Shown: one piece after another, positions 38,135 to 52,207 of the stretch
Position numbering within the stretch: position 1 is the stretch's first letter
Layout: every line of letters starts with the position of its first letter
NCBI GenBank assembly: GCA_030159075.1
Contig: BROG01000133.1
Location: forward strand, 467,501 to 531,500
DNA length: 64,000 nucleotides
Direction: 5' to 3'
Origin: Atrina japonica
Lineage: Eukaryota > Mollusca > Bivalvia > Pterioida > Pinnidae
The notes under the pieces: generated by a model
The model's database searches: none
Told to the model about the DNA's origin: nothing
The model's input: the letters and a program-made list of their open reading frames with translations, nothing else
Position numbers and translations under genes: made by a program

Positions 38135-38339
38135 TGATACATTGTAGATTGCCCACTGGACTGGAGAATCATCTTTAGTTTTGACTTAGGTTTCTCGTTC
38201 GGAAACGGCTGATTCTGTCAGTTTATCGGATTTTCACGCACATAAGTACTCGTTGTCAGCATTGTGCTTTGAATTGAATTGCTGAATATATCTCTTTATC
38301 GATAGCGATTTGTAATAATGGTGATAACGCATCACTATA

Positions 38340-38795
38340 TGTATACAAACAAATTTCAAGGGAGCTTATTTTTCAATTCGTTATAAGGACAGTTTGTTAT
38401 ATAGTTATGGCGAAAGGTTATGATGCAATTTTTAAGGAACTAAATTCAGACTAAACAGGAATTTTCCAAGGAAGTTAAAAGAAAACCGAAACGTTTTTGT
38501 CACTTTTTATTTATTTATTTAATCAGAGAGTAAGCCTACTTGTGCTTGGCAAAAATGTCAAGAATTGACTTTTGTTTTAATGATGATAATCACTTCGTTA
38601 TAATACTAAAATACGCGTTGATTTGGACATCAAGGGACACAGAAATTGCTTTGTTATAGCCAAAAATCGTTATATAAAATTCGTTATAAAATTCTTTTTC
38701 AACTAAGAATATATAGAGGTGCAGTCTGGGATTATCTATTGATACGTAATGTGCATGGATTCGTACAAACCGACTTCGTTATATTCAAGTTTTAC

Positions 38796-38798
<3 letters not shown>
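38340..38798. mobile_element. Probable right part of a Tc1/mariner-like MITE
   Basis: Contains repeated TTCGTTATA words (38378, 38680, 38776) and ends GTTATATTCAAGTTTTACTG, the reverse of a CAGTAAAACTTG terminus. The left terminus was not found. Confidence 0.35.
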
Positions 38799-39048
<250 letters not shown>

Positions 39049-39122
39049 ACTAAAACCAACAACACTATATATCCTAGGGTGGATCTAAGCAATAGATACA
39101 AGTCAGGAAAAGAATATATAAA

Positions 39123-39180
39123 GCACTAAAATGACTAACGTCACGGACAAAATTTGTACGTGTCGTTAATAATTTTAGTG
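39123..39180. repeat. 58-bp imperfect palindrome beside a (TA)n tract
   Basis: Opens CACTAAAATGACTAACG and closes CGTTAATAATTTTAGTG, with GACAAAATTTGTAC in the centre. CACTAAAA also occurs at the end of the (TA)n tract (39048). Possibly one MITE terminus. Confidence 0.5.
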
Positions 39181-42100
39181 ATATATTTATATATAGTCAT
39201 TAAATGATAATGATGTCGATGACAGTCGTCGTCAACATTAATATCATCACTATTCTTATTGACGCTACGTCAAATCTAATGTTAGTAAATTGGCTATTTT
39301 GGTATATCGTGTTATTAAATGCTGCGCCAACCGTAGGATACTTTGGATGAATATGCAAGAGGACATGAGTGTCATGTCAGAGACTTGTCTTTTGATTTGA
39401 CACTTGAACTTGACTTATTCTGGCAACAACTTATGGAACAATTGCAAGATACTGCGTAGAAACAATGGGATAACATCTATAGAGTATTCCACCAGACTTT
39501 TATTAGGTAATTTGTGTCAATTGGTCTATCAAAAAGCGACTACAGATATACAATGATACAATCCTTCCTAAACTAGGTTTTATATATATTTTTGATTACA
39601 TAAGAGAGAAAAGATATTAGGTGAGTTTATTTTTTTCCAAAGCTTATCTCGATTGATTATATCAGGGAAACAAACGTCTAAATACAATTAAATATACGAA
39701 CTTGAACCAGATCAACATGTCATTGGCAAACCACAAAATAGATCGCCATAACAAGGTTTTTACATAAACCATTCTATCAATCGCAAAACGTAATCTTTAC
39801 ATCTTTACTGTCTTTCGTAAATCTAAAATGTTGCCATTGAATTTTATCCTTATTATCATTATCATTCTATGTAAATGAATTATATATAATAATAATAATT
39901 GGAATAATATTAAGCATTATTTCGTAAGAATTACATTCCAAATCAAGTCATACTGGTAAAACTGAGTTTATAATTGTGTCAATGAAAATGAAGTCAATAT
40001 CGAAGATTCCATTCTATCAAAGTGTTTATTATATCTTAGAAAACATTTAATATATTTACTTGAATTTAGACTATATCAAAGTTATAATATACCACCCTAA
40101 ATGTTAAATATAACATTAACTTCATCAATTTAAAGAGATAATCTCACTACTGGTTCAGCGGTTCTGAAGAAGTTTAAAATGTAAATGATTAACGTACGCA
40201 TACGACGGACAAAGAACGATTACAATAACTCACTTGAGCTAAAAATACAATTCTCTTCAAATTTTATACCCACGTTCAATGTCTGGAGGACAAGCGTAAC
40301 AAAGTTTGACCATTAAGAGTTCTTCGGCTTCTTGATGTAAAGTAAAATTGGTAAATAATTAGAGATGTCATTTATAGACTTATTATCGATGTATCGTTAA
40401 TACAAATCATTTTGATACAATATGAATAGTTCCGATATATTTCTTATGCATTTCATGTGACCCTTTCTCTAAATTACAATTTTTGAAGTTCCGCTTCCAT
40501 TTACTTCATGTTATTGAATTATGTTATACATGTATATCATTTCGAGCGTTCAATTTGTTCAATTGTAGAAACACAGATACCAAAGTATTAAGCTTCAGGA
40601 TATGCAGGATAAAATATACAAATCTGGTGAAAATTAGACAAATATGGACCTCTAGAAATCTAGAGGTGGGATCAGGTGTAATTGAAGAGTAAGCCTCTCC
40701 TATTATGCTGTCACACCCGCCGTGCATCCAGTCAATAAACAATGTTCCCATGCAATGATTTCTGTATTTTGATTGAATTTTATAGAAGTTTCAAATTATC
40801 TTATTTGTCTAAATATCGATATTTTGTTACTTATCGATCAATGGCAGTCCGATTAATGATATATCTAATCTAACGTTCATCCAAATTGATAGTTAGAACT
40901 ATAACCCCTAAATCCCTTTTCTGAGATTGACCCATTTGTTTATTTCTAAATAGTCTAATATTCATTTTTATTTCTGAATTGGCCAGCGTTAATTAGGTCT
41001 GTAATCTGATGTTAGAGTGGATTCGATCTTTCCATTGTACTCGCACAGATAAACGTTAGTTCGTGACTGATAGGCTTACATTTGTCTGAAGAAAAAAACA
41101 ATGGTACAGAAAATGGCATAGATATTTAAAAGATGAAAGAGATCGGATCCGTAAGGTTTATTCACTTTCATATATGTTTAGATGTTAATTATGGTCAAAC
41201 TGATTCTTGCACTGACTTTATTTTCAGTTATATTCTAATTGAAGTGATTTTGATTCATCTTGTGTCCTTTTCAGTCAAGATGTGGTAACAAGCTTTGCTA
41301 GGGAAGTGGACCCCGTGACCGTCTGCAAACAGACTTTAATAAAAGTTTCCACATACGTACTTAGTTTGAATCCAAACAAGAAGCAATGCTTGCTGACTAA
41401 AAGGAATATATCTTGGTATAAAACACGTCGCTCCTTTCTGATGACAATTATCTATTGACAAAGTTAGCTATACTTCATTTTGTTATAATATTATGCTCTT
41501 ACACTACTTCATGGTTTTGAAATTTGATACCGGCACTTCTGATTTTCTTTGTGTAAAGAATAGAAAACATCCTTATATAAAACATACGCTTATCGTTTCA
41601 TGCGGTTTGATTGCCCCGAGGATTCAAATCTTTATTGTGTTAATCAATAGCATTCCTCTGCCAGTTATTATCTCATTTGTTTTTCATTAACTTGTAATTA
41701 ATAACATCATCTGCTCTAGAGAATACTTAATAGGCGATGAATCTAATTCGTTTAAATTGTCAAACAATATTGTCCTATGGAAAGAGAACATGCGAAGAAG
41801 TTTGTTAATAATACATTGGCTATGAATATTTTACAACTCACCACTAAAATTCAATCAGTACTTCGCTTCAAAGAAGGTGCTACAAACGGACTTAATCACG
41901 AGATTTAAGACGACGACGGATTCCTCAACGCCACAAATTCCAGAAACAATTGATTTTGTAGAAATACAAAAAAGAAATTATTAAATAAAATCGGGGCATT
42001 AAATCTAACATTCTCGCAAGTCATTAATATTGCGCTAAGATGTCGACCCTGGGGAGATAATCAAGTAATGTTTTCTTGAAACTGAAGTGTGAAAATTAGA

Positions 42101-44454
42101 CGATTATCTCTTCCATTGTTCAGAATGTGCATATGCTGAATGAAATACCGGCTCCTCATTTGTCTCCAGCTAATAACAGATCATCCAGGAGTCGGACAGA
42201 GATGATGTGTAAGGTAATATCAGGGGTTTTCGTTTGAGAACTAACCTGTGGTTATACATTTTATCGGCATTTTCTAAACATTTGAGGCGTATTACTGGTA
42301 CATTTTACATAAAGTAACGCTAGAATCTGAAAACAGCAAAGCAATATTAATCATTTGTATTTACAATGAAACATCCAAATGACATTTTGTCAAGATTCAT
42401 TGAAGTTTTCTGCCAAGATGCCACAAGATTTGGTGCAAAATTTATGTTATGTCGGAAGGGGGTGTAATGGAAATTTTGGGGAAAATATAATGATGTAATA
42501 TGATTGATACTATAGCCTAATGTCGGCTACAATTGAAATGACAAAAAGCCATGAACAATGAAAAAAACCCAAAAAACGCTTGCTAGTGAATTCTAATTTT
42601 AACTTATGAAATTAATGATAATAAAGAAGTACTTTGCTTTCCTCAAATGACAGATAGAGACAGATTATTCTAATGTCCTTTATAAGTGCAAATATTATTG
42701 TGCAACAAAGATATAACAAATTGAGTCAAACTGCTAAATACGATTGTGTATGAGCTTAAATCACCGATCATAAAACACATACTTACCAAACAATATTTGT
42801 CAAACGATTAGATTTTTTGTTCTCCGTAAACATAATTGCTTGTTAGTATCCACGAAAATACGTTTGACTGAAATTAAAGGAAACAGCTAGCATGACCCGA
42901 GAGAATTTATCATTCGTACAAAACGAAGTTATTATACATGCAAGAGAAATACTGATTAAAATACAAAGAAACCTGTAATTACTTGATTAATCATTATCAA
43001 TGAAAGGAATTCACCAACTGCTTTCATGATATCAAGAGTGTGGATCACCATTATTTAGGATATCAGAGAATTTTGTTGTAAAAAGAAATAAATTATTGAC
43101 CAGTTTATCAATTTAATAACAGCAATATAAAAAATCTCAGATACCAAAGTATAAATGATTTTGTTAATAATCTTCCGTGGAGCTATACACACACGTGTCA
43201 ATATGAAGTAGGGATTTTCAGACATTGTTGGAAATATTGAAAAATCACAGCATCTACAATAAAAGTTCGGATATACATACAATACAATACATATGAGCAA
43301 TAGGTGATGGATTTTTTTGTCAAGCCCTCGGTATAAATTAAGTCGAGGTAATGTCCGTCTTGTCCTTTTCAGGTGACTTTAAAAACTTGCATGTATAAAT
43401 ACCATAATAGCATAAAATGAAAACAATGAACTGACTGAAACTCATTCAAAATATCTGATATCATCGTCGTTGTCATCATCATCATCATCATCAGATCTAA
43501 ATAGATGTGATCATGAATTACCTAACAGGCAAATATTACTTGGGACTTGATGTGGGTATAGTAAAATCCACATAACCTGGCCGGGTGGAGTCTTGTGAAC
43601 CCTTTCTTGACCACCATCTTATGTGAATCGGACAATACCCAATATATCTTCACTTCTTGGTGATCCAATAAGGGGTACCTGAGGTCCGTACGGATATGTT
43701 GTAATCAGTAAACTTGATGTGACGAATATTTATATTCTGAGAGTGACACTTCCCGGTAATGTTCTATTTAAAAGTCGAAGATTGACGATTTAGAATTTTT
43801 ATTTGTAAACAATAAAGCAAATATAGGCACATAGCTCGAATATTATTAATTATTACAACACAGCAATTGTACAAGTTATACCTGCTAATACCTGGTTGAA
43901 AAAAACTTTAGTACTATTCAATATGTGGTTTTCTATTAGCCGGTGCTTTCATATACGGTTGAATATTCTCAGTATATATTATAGTTATACATTTTGGTGT
44001 AGTTGATACAACAGTATTTTTGTTCTTTCATTTACATAACTATTACTTAACAAACATTTCCATTTTAAATACACAGATCTACCTTTTAGCAAGAAAATTG
44101 TTAGGTGGATCATCATCAATATTTGCAGAAAAAAACGTATTTATTATTGGTGTGGTCCTTTCCCAGACGCATGCATTAGTCCATAACGAATAACATAACA
44201 AATCAGAGAACAAACAATTCTTGAATATTAATTTATCGGAAATATGAAACACTTGTTCAGTACGATATACAGTGATGTATTTTGTTCAGTCCAATATTTT
44301 AACAAAGAAAAACAGAAATTCAAATATTGGACGGAACAACTGAATTATTCATCAAGCGAAAACGTTATCCCCTGCCCCCAGAATACAGTGCATAATGTCA
44401 GATTTTATTTGCGTAGATCTACATATATACGTATTTAAAACAAGGGAGAAAAAT
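39181..44454. other. 5.3 kb of unique-looking non-coding sequence
   Basis: Only small features: a perfect CCTCTAGA/TCTAGAGG hairpin near 40649 and an ATC run near 43478. No exon recognised. Confidence 0.5.
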
Positions 44455-44610
44455 AATCAACCCCTACCTTGAGGGAATGACAAAAGAAATCTAAATCCTT
44501 GGGGTTTGATTTTTGAATGACAAACCCTCGGCAAGCCTTGGGTTTTTCATTCAAGAATCTTACCCTCGACAGAGATTCCTTTGTCATAACCTCAAGGTAG
44601 GGGTAGATTC
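44455..44610. mobile_element. Foldback element, 150-bp near-palindrome
   Basis: The outer arms ACCCCTACCTTGAGG and CCTCAAGGTAGGGGT pair perfectly. Inside, ATGACAAA/TTTGTCAT, TTGAATGA/TCATTCAA and AAACCC/GGGTTT keep pairing to a short loop near 44534. Unlike a miRNA precursor, the arms extend well beyond 60 bp. Confidence 0.65.
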
Positions 44611-47600
44611 TATTAATCATTTGGCATTAAATTTTTTAGGTTATCATTTATTGATAGGACAATTAAAGATGCATTGTACACGTTGATTTGCCAAGTCAAG
44701 CAATATTTATGTTCAGCAATTACACATATCCATGTTAGCAAAGAGGCTTACTTCAATCTAAAACACGAATAATATGTTGATGTTTAAGAAACCAAAATTG
44801 TTTTCTCAACATAGACCTAATAATTCAACTTCTAGTACTCAAACTAAGAACCTTTCCCCAACAAAGTATCGTGAATAAAGTAACTAATAACACATCAAAT
44901 CATTAAAATATGAAGACATAATGTTAACATATACGCGCGCGCGTGTGTGTGTGTGTGTCTACGTCTCACAGGTAAAATAGAGAAATCAATTTTATGTCGC
45001 TCCAAAATCAACATTCGTACAGACTTTTAGTAGTTTTCCAGACTTTAGATTTAGAAATGTGTAAATACATTTAAACTCCTTCAAAACTATTTTTCCTTTA
45101 TACGTTTGCTACAGTAACTGATTATATACATGATATACAATTGACAAATAAAAAATCACTATCATGCGCACTTGTGTAATTTCTAATTTATCATTAATTC
45201 TCAAAACTCTAGAACAATGAACAATAACGTTAAAGCACCTAATAAATGTACAGAATTTTGTGTCATTTTAGTGACATGAATTTACTCTTGCAAATGCCGA
45301 ATATAATGTAACTAAATTACAATATGGGTCAAAGAGGGATAACTCAAAACAAATAATGAATTCCTTTCTTTTAAATACAACTGAATAATACTTTCTTGCA
45401 TGCTTACATTAAAAATCATTTAAATTGTGTGTGTACATAAAATTAAGCTTATTCTACCTATATAACAAATACAAGATAAAAGATTTATAATAATTGAATA
45501 GTATATAGAACTACTCCACACAATGTCTAGACAAATAATATTGCAGAAATAAACTGCCACGTTTAACAAACGAATATTATCATTACTATGAATAATATTA
45601 AATACTTGTATACTATCCATATCGTGTGTATACATGACGGGCAATGTGTACAAAATCAAATTTACCCTCATCACAAAATGACAACACGTAGCATGCATTA
45701 TAATAAGCACACTGCATGCAAGCTTGGTCCAGCCCGTCCTGTAATACATATAAAATATTTCAAAAAGGTAAATGCCTACTTGAACACGGAGAGAAGTTCA
45801 CAACAAATGGAACGGTTATATTCTTATTATTACGGTTAAGAGTACATGTAATAAAAGTCAGTTAACAGCTACATGAAAATCGAGTCTGTTAATAACACCA
45901 CGGTGCTAATGCCAAACAATTCCAGTGAAAGATTATAAATGTATTTTAAATGAACATTATTACTACGAAAGAGGATGTGTTTCACTTCTAGCTTATTTTT
46001 AGCAATAACGTTTCGTCTAACACGTGGATGTTGATTACATTTACATCACAAACTTCACGCACAGAGTTAATAGTGATAAAGTCATGTTACAATTTATATT
46101 GCAATATACAAAGAAATTGATACTTCGATACAAAATATAAATATTGAAAATATCGAATGTTATCATAAGGAACAAAATATATAGATCATTAAGCATCGTT
46201 CTCATCGTTTGGGGCATCTTGTTTAAACAAAATGCGTTTGTCAGAATCTCTTATTTTCAAATTTGACATTGCATATTTAAAGCAAACAAGTTGTCGTCGG
46301 TATTTTATCTCATTTTCCCATAAAGATAGACCACCTGGTAGATAAAATAACAAAAGAATGCAGATTATTAGAATAAAACAGAAAATATAACCCGCTGTAA
46401 CTGCTAGTTTGAATCAATAAATAGCTAAATTATCAATTAACTTATTTTTATGATAACTGATTTTCTTGGAAGGCCTTGCGTTTAGCTTGCATTTATCTTT
46501 TATATCCATGTGGAAAAGAATCATTTGATATAAATAAAAAAATATAGCTTCCTGATATTAAATCAGGTTCAACAAATGTTTGAACATACATGTTAAAGGT
46601 CTTCAGAGTAATTATGTCATTTGCATATTATAGCTACATCAGAGAAACACTGATTGCAAGTCTTTATACCATGCCTGATAATAAAAGTTAAGGTTATAAA
46701 TCATGGTAAATTTAGGCAACCTCATGTTCAGGATATTTTTATTGAATTAAGATGGCTTAAAACCGATGCAACAATTGTGAAAAACAAATGCTGTTAACGA
46801 TAGCTCAGTCATATTATTTTTAATACGACTTCATGAAAATGAAAAAAAAATCATTGATTACCAAATTCAAATTCTTTACGTTGGTTAAGTGGACATAAAA
46901 GCAGAACATTGTTGGTTAGATTATGATGTTCGAATATTTGTAAGAAACAATTAACAATAAAACATTTTACGCACTACTCGGCCGTTTTTTCCCATTTTTT
47001 ATAAGTAGGAATTGGAGTTATCCCTCTTAGAATTGTTTCGCCTCCTGACAAAATCACAACAATGGCATATCCAGGCACCGGGACCATTACAGAGAACAGG
47101 ATGTATATCAGTGACTTGTTTATCAACATGCGAACAGAATTTCAGGCTCCTGTGATCCACGTCAGGTGACATGAAGTCAAGAAACAAATTAGCCATATAA
47201 ATTTGTTTGTCTAACTCTGACTGATGTTTTAATACATTTTATTCCAAAATCTTTAATTACGGTAAAACCAAATGTTTTGTCTTATTTCTCAATAGAAAGC
47301 AAGATTCTAGAAAATTAAAATTGACGTAAGAAAACATTTTATAACCAATTCATCAGTGAGAGTTTTCCATATTACAAAGCATACTCCAGTGTATATATAC
47401 CAAAGTGAAATTGGTGCTCTACATTTGATTCATATGTCAAGTTCTGTTTTTATATAGAACATACATGTATTTAATACCACTGGATACCTCCGAATTTATG
47501 TTTCTATTATGCCTTTTGGTTCTACACACTACACAATATGCCGTTTGAAAAGAATGTGCTACATTGCATGAATTGAAGCTACAGAAGCGATAATAACCAG

Positions 47601-48954
47601 CAAAAAATTGTCAAATTCAAACAATCATTTTCTATACTTAATTTTATTCAAGCAAAATTCCTGTAACTTATACATTCCATGTTGGGTATTGATTAATGAC
47701 TCAAATCGTGAGCACATATCACATTAAGACTTGAAACAAATTAATTTAGAGATGCATTCTCTATTGCACAATAAATTAACAGATTGCTGAAGTAAAAGAA
47801 CATGCTACAGATTTTATCTGATCAAAAGGGTGTCAATTTCCTTGACATCAGTCATAAATAACAATGGGCAAAAATACATGTATTAAACATTTATATTCAA
47901 GTACATTTATATATGGATGACAATAATATTAACATACAGTGGCAATGACATATAAGAAATGAATTAGCATACATCACCTAACATTTTGCAACAAACATAT
48001 ACATGTTTAGAGGTTAACAACATGTATGTTTCTAATGATCAATGTAGTTCCGACAAACCATGAACACCACAGCATGGTTTTTTCCTACAAGAAATCAACT
48101 GCTGCAACATGGAAACACTTAACAATGATAATACCTTGCAGATTCATGTACATTGGGATTCTGTCAACACCATTACAAGTACCACCCTTTGTTTTTACAA
48201 GCATATGGATTAACTTTTGCATACAGTGGATTAGTCGCCTGATAGTGTTTTAAGTTAACTTATTTTTTTTAACTTTCTATCATAATCAAGATAGTAAAAC
48301 TTACTCTATAAACAAATATATTTTAAAAGGCTTGATAGGAAAACTAGACCCCTTCAGATTCTTTGTTGTTTGTTTCCAGAAGTACATGAAATGTACATGA
48401 TAAAGTGGGGTGGTCTACCTGAGAAGTTTCTTCAATACTGGGCTATAAGCAATGCTATTATGGGGGAAAATAGATAACCCAAAGTCATGGCATTTACTCA
48501 ATTTTCTTTAAAACCCCTTTTCCTGAGTACTGAGGGAATACTCTGTGAATATTCAATTGTAGTTACAAAATGAAATCCATGTTCACGACATAATGGCATA
48601 GAGAAGTTGATGTGAAAAGTTATACCAGGAGAAATATGATGCTATTGGCATCTGTACTGCTCAATCTAACATTTATAAAACAATTATGCATTAGGACATG
48701 GCCTTACAATGGAAATTTTACTTTGAAAATGTCTGAATACGCAGAAAAATAGGACAAACCTAAAGGTCACTTTAACACACCAATATAAAAATATCAATGC
48801 ACGAAAAAATCACAGATAGCCTTGTCCAATAAACCTATCAAAACATCCACTGTCAATAGGGAACTTTCGAGTTAGCCAGTATTACCATTATAATCCAGTT
48901 TTTATTATCACCAGTTACATAAAAATCTAGAAAAATGTTCCTCAATGTTATTTC
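44611..48954. other. 4.3 kb of non-coding sequence
   Basis: No exon, SINE or tandem array recognised apart from the Z-DNA-like tract near 44940. Confidence 0.5.
44933..44958. repeat. (CG)n/(TG)n alternating purine-pyrimidine tract
   Basis: CGCGCGCG followed by (TG)n; a sequence class able to adopt Z-DNA. Confidence 0.85.
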
Positions 48955-49070
48955 CGGTTTCGGTAATGTAGAGAGCCCCAAAAGCACAATAGGTGAAATC
49001 ACCTTTCTAGTGTTCAGAAGGTCCTGGGTGCGATACCTAGTGTCTCTGCACATTTTCCCCCGCCAACTAC
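48955..49070 (+). mobile_element. Degenerate tRNA-like SINE relic
   Basis: B-box-like GGGTGCGATACC (49026-49037) preceded by GTGTTCAGAAGGTCC, a typical SINE context. The A-box is eroded. Confidence 0.4.
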
Positions 49071-50450
49071 ATTTCAGTAATTTGGCGTTCAACTAAAAAA
49101 CCCACTGTGTATGTTTTAAGAGTCTCTTGGGTTTCTTTATACAACATTAAGTTAATGCACTAAAAAGTAAGAATATTTCCATATACTTAACATACGTTGC
49201 GAAGGTAACTATGAAAACCGAAAGAACATATGAGGAAAAAAATTGAAAAGGCCCAAATAAATTCGGGATCATAACGGTAATCTGGGCTAACTCAAAAGTT
49301 ACCTATTACATACAGAAATATAAGTCATACGGTGGAGGTGTGGATTGCACAATTGCAAATTTTAGTGCTAATACATTAAAAAGATTACAATCAGCTGTAA
49401 TATAAAAAAACCACTGACACCAAAGTATTTATCCTTAGGAGGGTTAGATTGTAATATACAAAAAATGGTGAAAATCATACAAACATGGTAGCATCCACTG
49501 TAATTGCTTTTATATTTGTATACGGTCACACAGCAATACTTACTAGTATCATAACTACAAAGTCTTGATTTTACTATACCATCAACCAGCAATATATATA
49601 TGCATTTATATCTAGATTTACAGTACCATCACACACCAATACATACACATGTACATGTATTTATAACTAGCATGCTACACTAAACTAATCATCTCATTTC
49701 AAAAGCTAGATGGCATTTCATATGTTATACTCTACATTCTAGATATAAAGCCAATCTTAATTACTTGAATACATGTGTATACAAAATAATTACAGATATA
49801 GAATGTTGTAATATTAATTATATTACTAAAATTATGATTTCTTTACAAGTAAAATTTCTTAACAGATAAAATAAGCAGAAATCTGATCTGAATTTGGGAT
49901 ACAAATAATTCACATATATACTGTTACAATTTGTTAATAACAGTAATCATACTTTATATAATACAAGTTATCCTGAATTCATCCTAAGTAATTACAAGTG
50001 ATCATATTTATACATAATATTGAGGATGATTTGTGAGTTGTATTCCCTCACTTTCAATGTTTGTATTAATTTTTTTTGTGTCTAGTATGTATACTCATTA
50101 CCTTCTGGCCTGAAAGATGCTATAACATATTACTAAGCACTAACTTAAAATACAAAACAAAAACATTTAAAGTAAGTTGTATTGAGTATGACTGACTTTT
50201 CTTGAAATGATACATGCAAGTAATCTCAATACCACTTGACAAGCTTTATGAAATGCACATGCTGCAGTTAAATACATCATTTAAACTACAAAATCACATG
50301 CACAACACACACACACACTATATATATATATATATATATGCATACATACATGCACTGAGCGGAGAAACTTAACCAAAATCAGAGAATCCTACATTTGGAA
50401 TTTTGCAATTTCTATGCAGCAGTGGCGATCCACAGTCATAAGATCAAATT
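49071..50450. other. Non-coding, nothing recognised
   Basis: AT-rich, ending in a short microsatellite. Confidence 0.5.
50307..50340. repeat. (CA)n/(TA)n microsatellite
   Basis: Short CA run followed by TA run. Confidence 0.85.
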
Positions 50451-50592
50451 AAACCTTATCTACAACTGTCAAGCTGTAGACAATTGAACAAATGTATGTC
50501 AATGTCCACATCACATCTAGTAAACCTTGCCTACAACTGTCAATCTGTAGACAGTCAAACAAATGTATGACGATGTCCACATCCCATCTAGA
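50451..50592. repeat. 71-bp tandem duplication
   Basis: Two copies starting AAACCTTATCTACAACTGTC (50451) and AAACCTTGCCTACAACTGTC (50522). The opening words resemble the 31-bp minisatellite unit at 19898. Confidence 0.85.
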
Positions 50593-50978
50593 TAACTGTG
50601 TGGTCACTAGGGCTAGAAGTTGTCCTACTGGTCATTTTCAATTTTACCTTATTTGTTACGTACATGTAGCTTACAAATTGCTTTATCAATACATCATTCT
50701 TTTTGGATTGCACATTAAACATGTCATTGTTTTCTCCATTGATTATTGTCACCTGTACATAAATCCTGTTGTGATAAAATGTTACCACAGGTGATGCAAA
50801 ACAATCATATCATGAAAATCATATGTCATATCACAGCTACCTGTATCCAGATTAATTCAATTCTCTGTAACACATTTACATGCATAATTCATAGTCATGA
50901 TATCATTTGTAGGTCAAACATAAAAGTTAGTTTGTTTCATGTATTCAACCTAACATTATCCAAATTAATAATGATAGT

Positions 50979-51296
50979 TTTTGTTTGTTTGTTTGTTGTT
51001 GTTGTCTAACGTCCCACTCAATGATGGTTTTTTGTTTGTTGTTGTTTAATGTCCAACTCAAGAATCATTCACTCATATGGAGACGTCACCAAATGCCTGT
51101 GAAGGGCTTCAAATTTTGGCCTATGGTACTTACGGACATTGAAAAGTGAGGGTTCTTTAATGTGCTGACATCTACTGTGACACGGGACCTCGGTTTTTAC
51201 AGTCTCATCCACAGGACAGGTAACCAACCTATTGTCAGCTGGACTCGAACTCGCGATCAAGAGTCAAGCATGCTACTGACTGAGCCAGGCTGGCTC
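50979..51296 (-). mobile_element. tRNA-derived SINE of the same family (copy 2)
   Basis: Aligns throughout with the copy at 37851. Flanked by AATAATGATAGT (50967-50978) and AATATTGATAGT (51297-51308), an 11-of-12 target-site duplication. Its tail-proximal end is partly duplicated: the AACGTCCCACTCAA word (51009 on) recurs as AATGTCCAACTCAA about 40 bp later, each with its own GTTT-rich tail. The longer length comes from this duplication. Confidence 0.85.
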
Positions 51297-51308
51297 AATA
51301 TTGATAGT

Positions 51309-52207
51309 AATTATAATGATAATGATAATACTAATGAGACCCAATTTTTGTTACAGCAATTATAATTTCTCTCTTTTTTGATTGTTTTAAAACTTTTGCT
51401 AGATTTATTGTTGTGATATAAATTTATGTTAATAAAATAATCCTGTCATCTTTAAATAGAATTTTGAATCCAAGTTATAACATCAAACAAATATTTGTAA
51501 CAATGACAACCAATTAAATACCAATACCAAACTTCAATTTTTGACAGAAACTAAAAATTGTAAACAAAATCTCCTGGAAAACTAATTCATATTTAACACG
51601 TATGTTTAAATTTCAATATGAGGGAATGTTCTTTATCTGTCTTCAATGCATAACATATATCAGAAATTAAGAAAAGAAAATACAACATTGAAAAAAAGGA
51701 CAAGAAACCTGACAGGAGAAAAACATTAAACTTATTGACAATTAAAACAAAACCACAAGACTTATTTATTGAAGATTTGAACATTAGTTTTCATGAATAT
51801 GACTTCAAGTAATGCTTGCTCATCATGTTGTTTTTACATGTACATAAAACAGTACAGTTTCATACACAAATAAATGTCATATAGCACTTTTGATATCTTG
51901 TTGATAAAAATATTCACTGACTGATACACATGGATAACCTTCCCTTGAGCTAAATGTAGCAATTTATCAGAGCAATGTGACGAGGGAAAATGAAACATCA
52001 AGTTCACAATAACCTAAAAAAGTATATAAATTATCTATTAAAAAAATTAGGGAAGTTGTTTAAAAACACATGAATACAAGTGTTATCTGACATAAAATCC
52101 AATTAGAACAACACACCAAAACAAGTACTTTACAGTAAGTATATCAAGACCTCCTCAATGCTTGACACATAGAATATCTTTTCACTATACTTATGTTATG
52201 TTTTATG
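51309..52207 (-). other. Presumed EHD 3' UTR and downstream flank
   Basis: Follows the EHD stop codon on the minus strand; AT-rich, no other gene seen. The transcript end may be just beyond the AATAAA at 51765. Confidence 0.5.
51765..51770 (-). promoter_or_regulatory. Candidate polyadenylation signal of the EHD gene
   Basis: This is the first AATAAA on the minus strand downstream of the EHD stop codon, about 440 nt away. It would give a 3' UTR of ordinary length. AATAAA is common by chance in such AT-rich sequence. Confidence 0.3.

Noticed and set aside
46999..47196. A Cys-rich minus-strand frame (CNGPGAWICHCCDF)
   Set aside because: The Cys spacing fits no zinc-finger or EGF pattern and no splice sites frame it.
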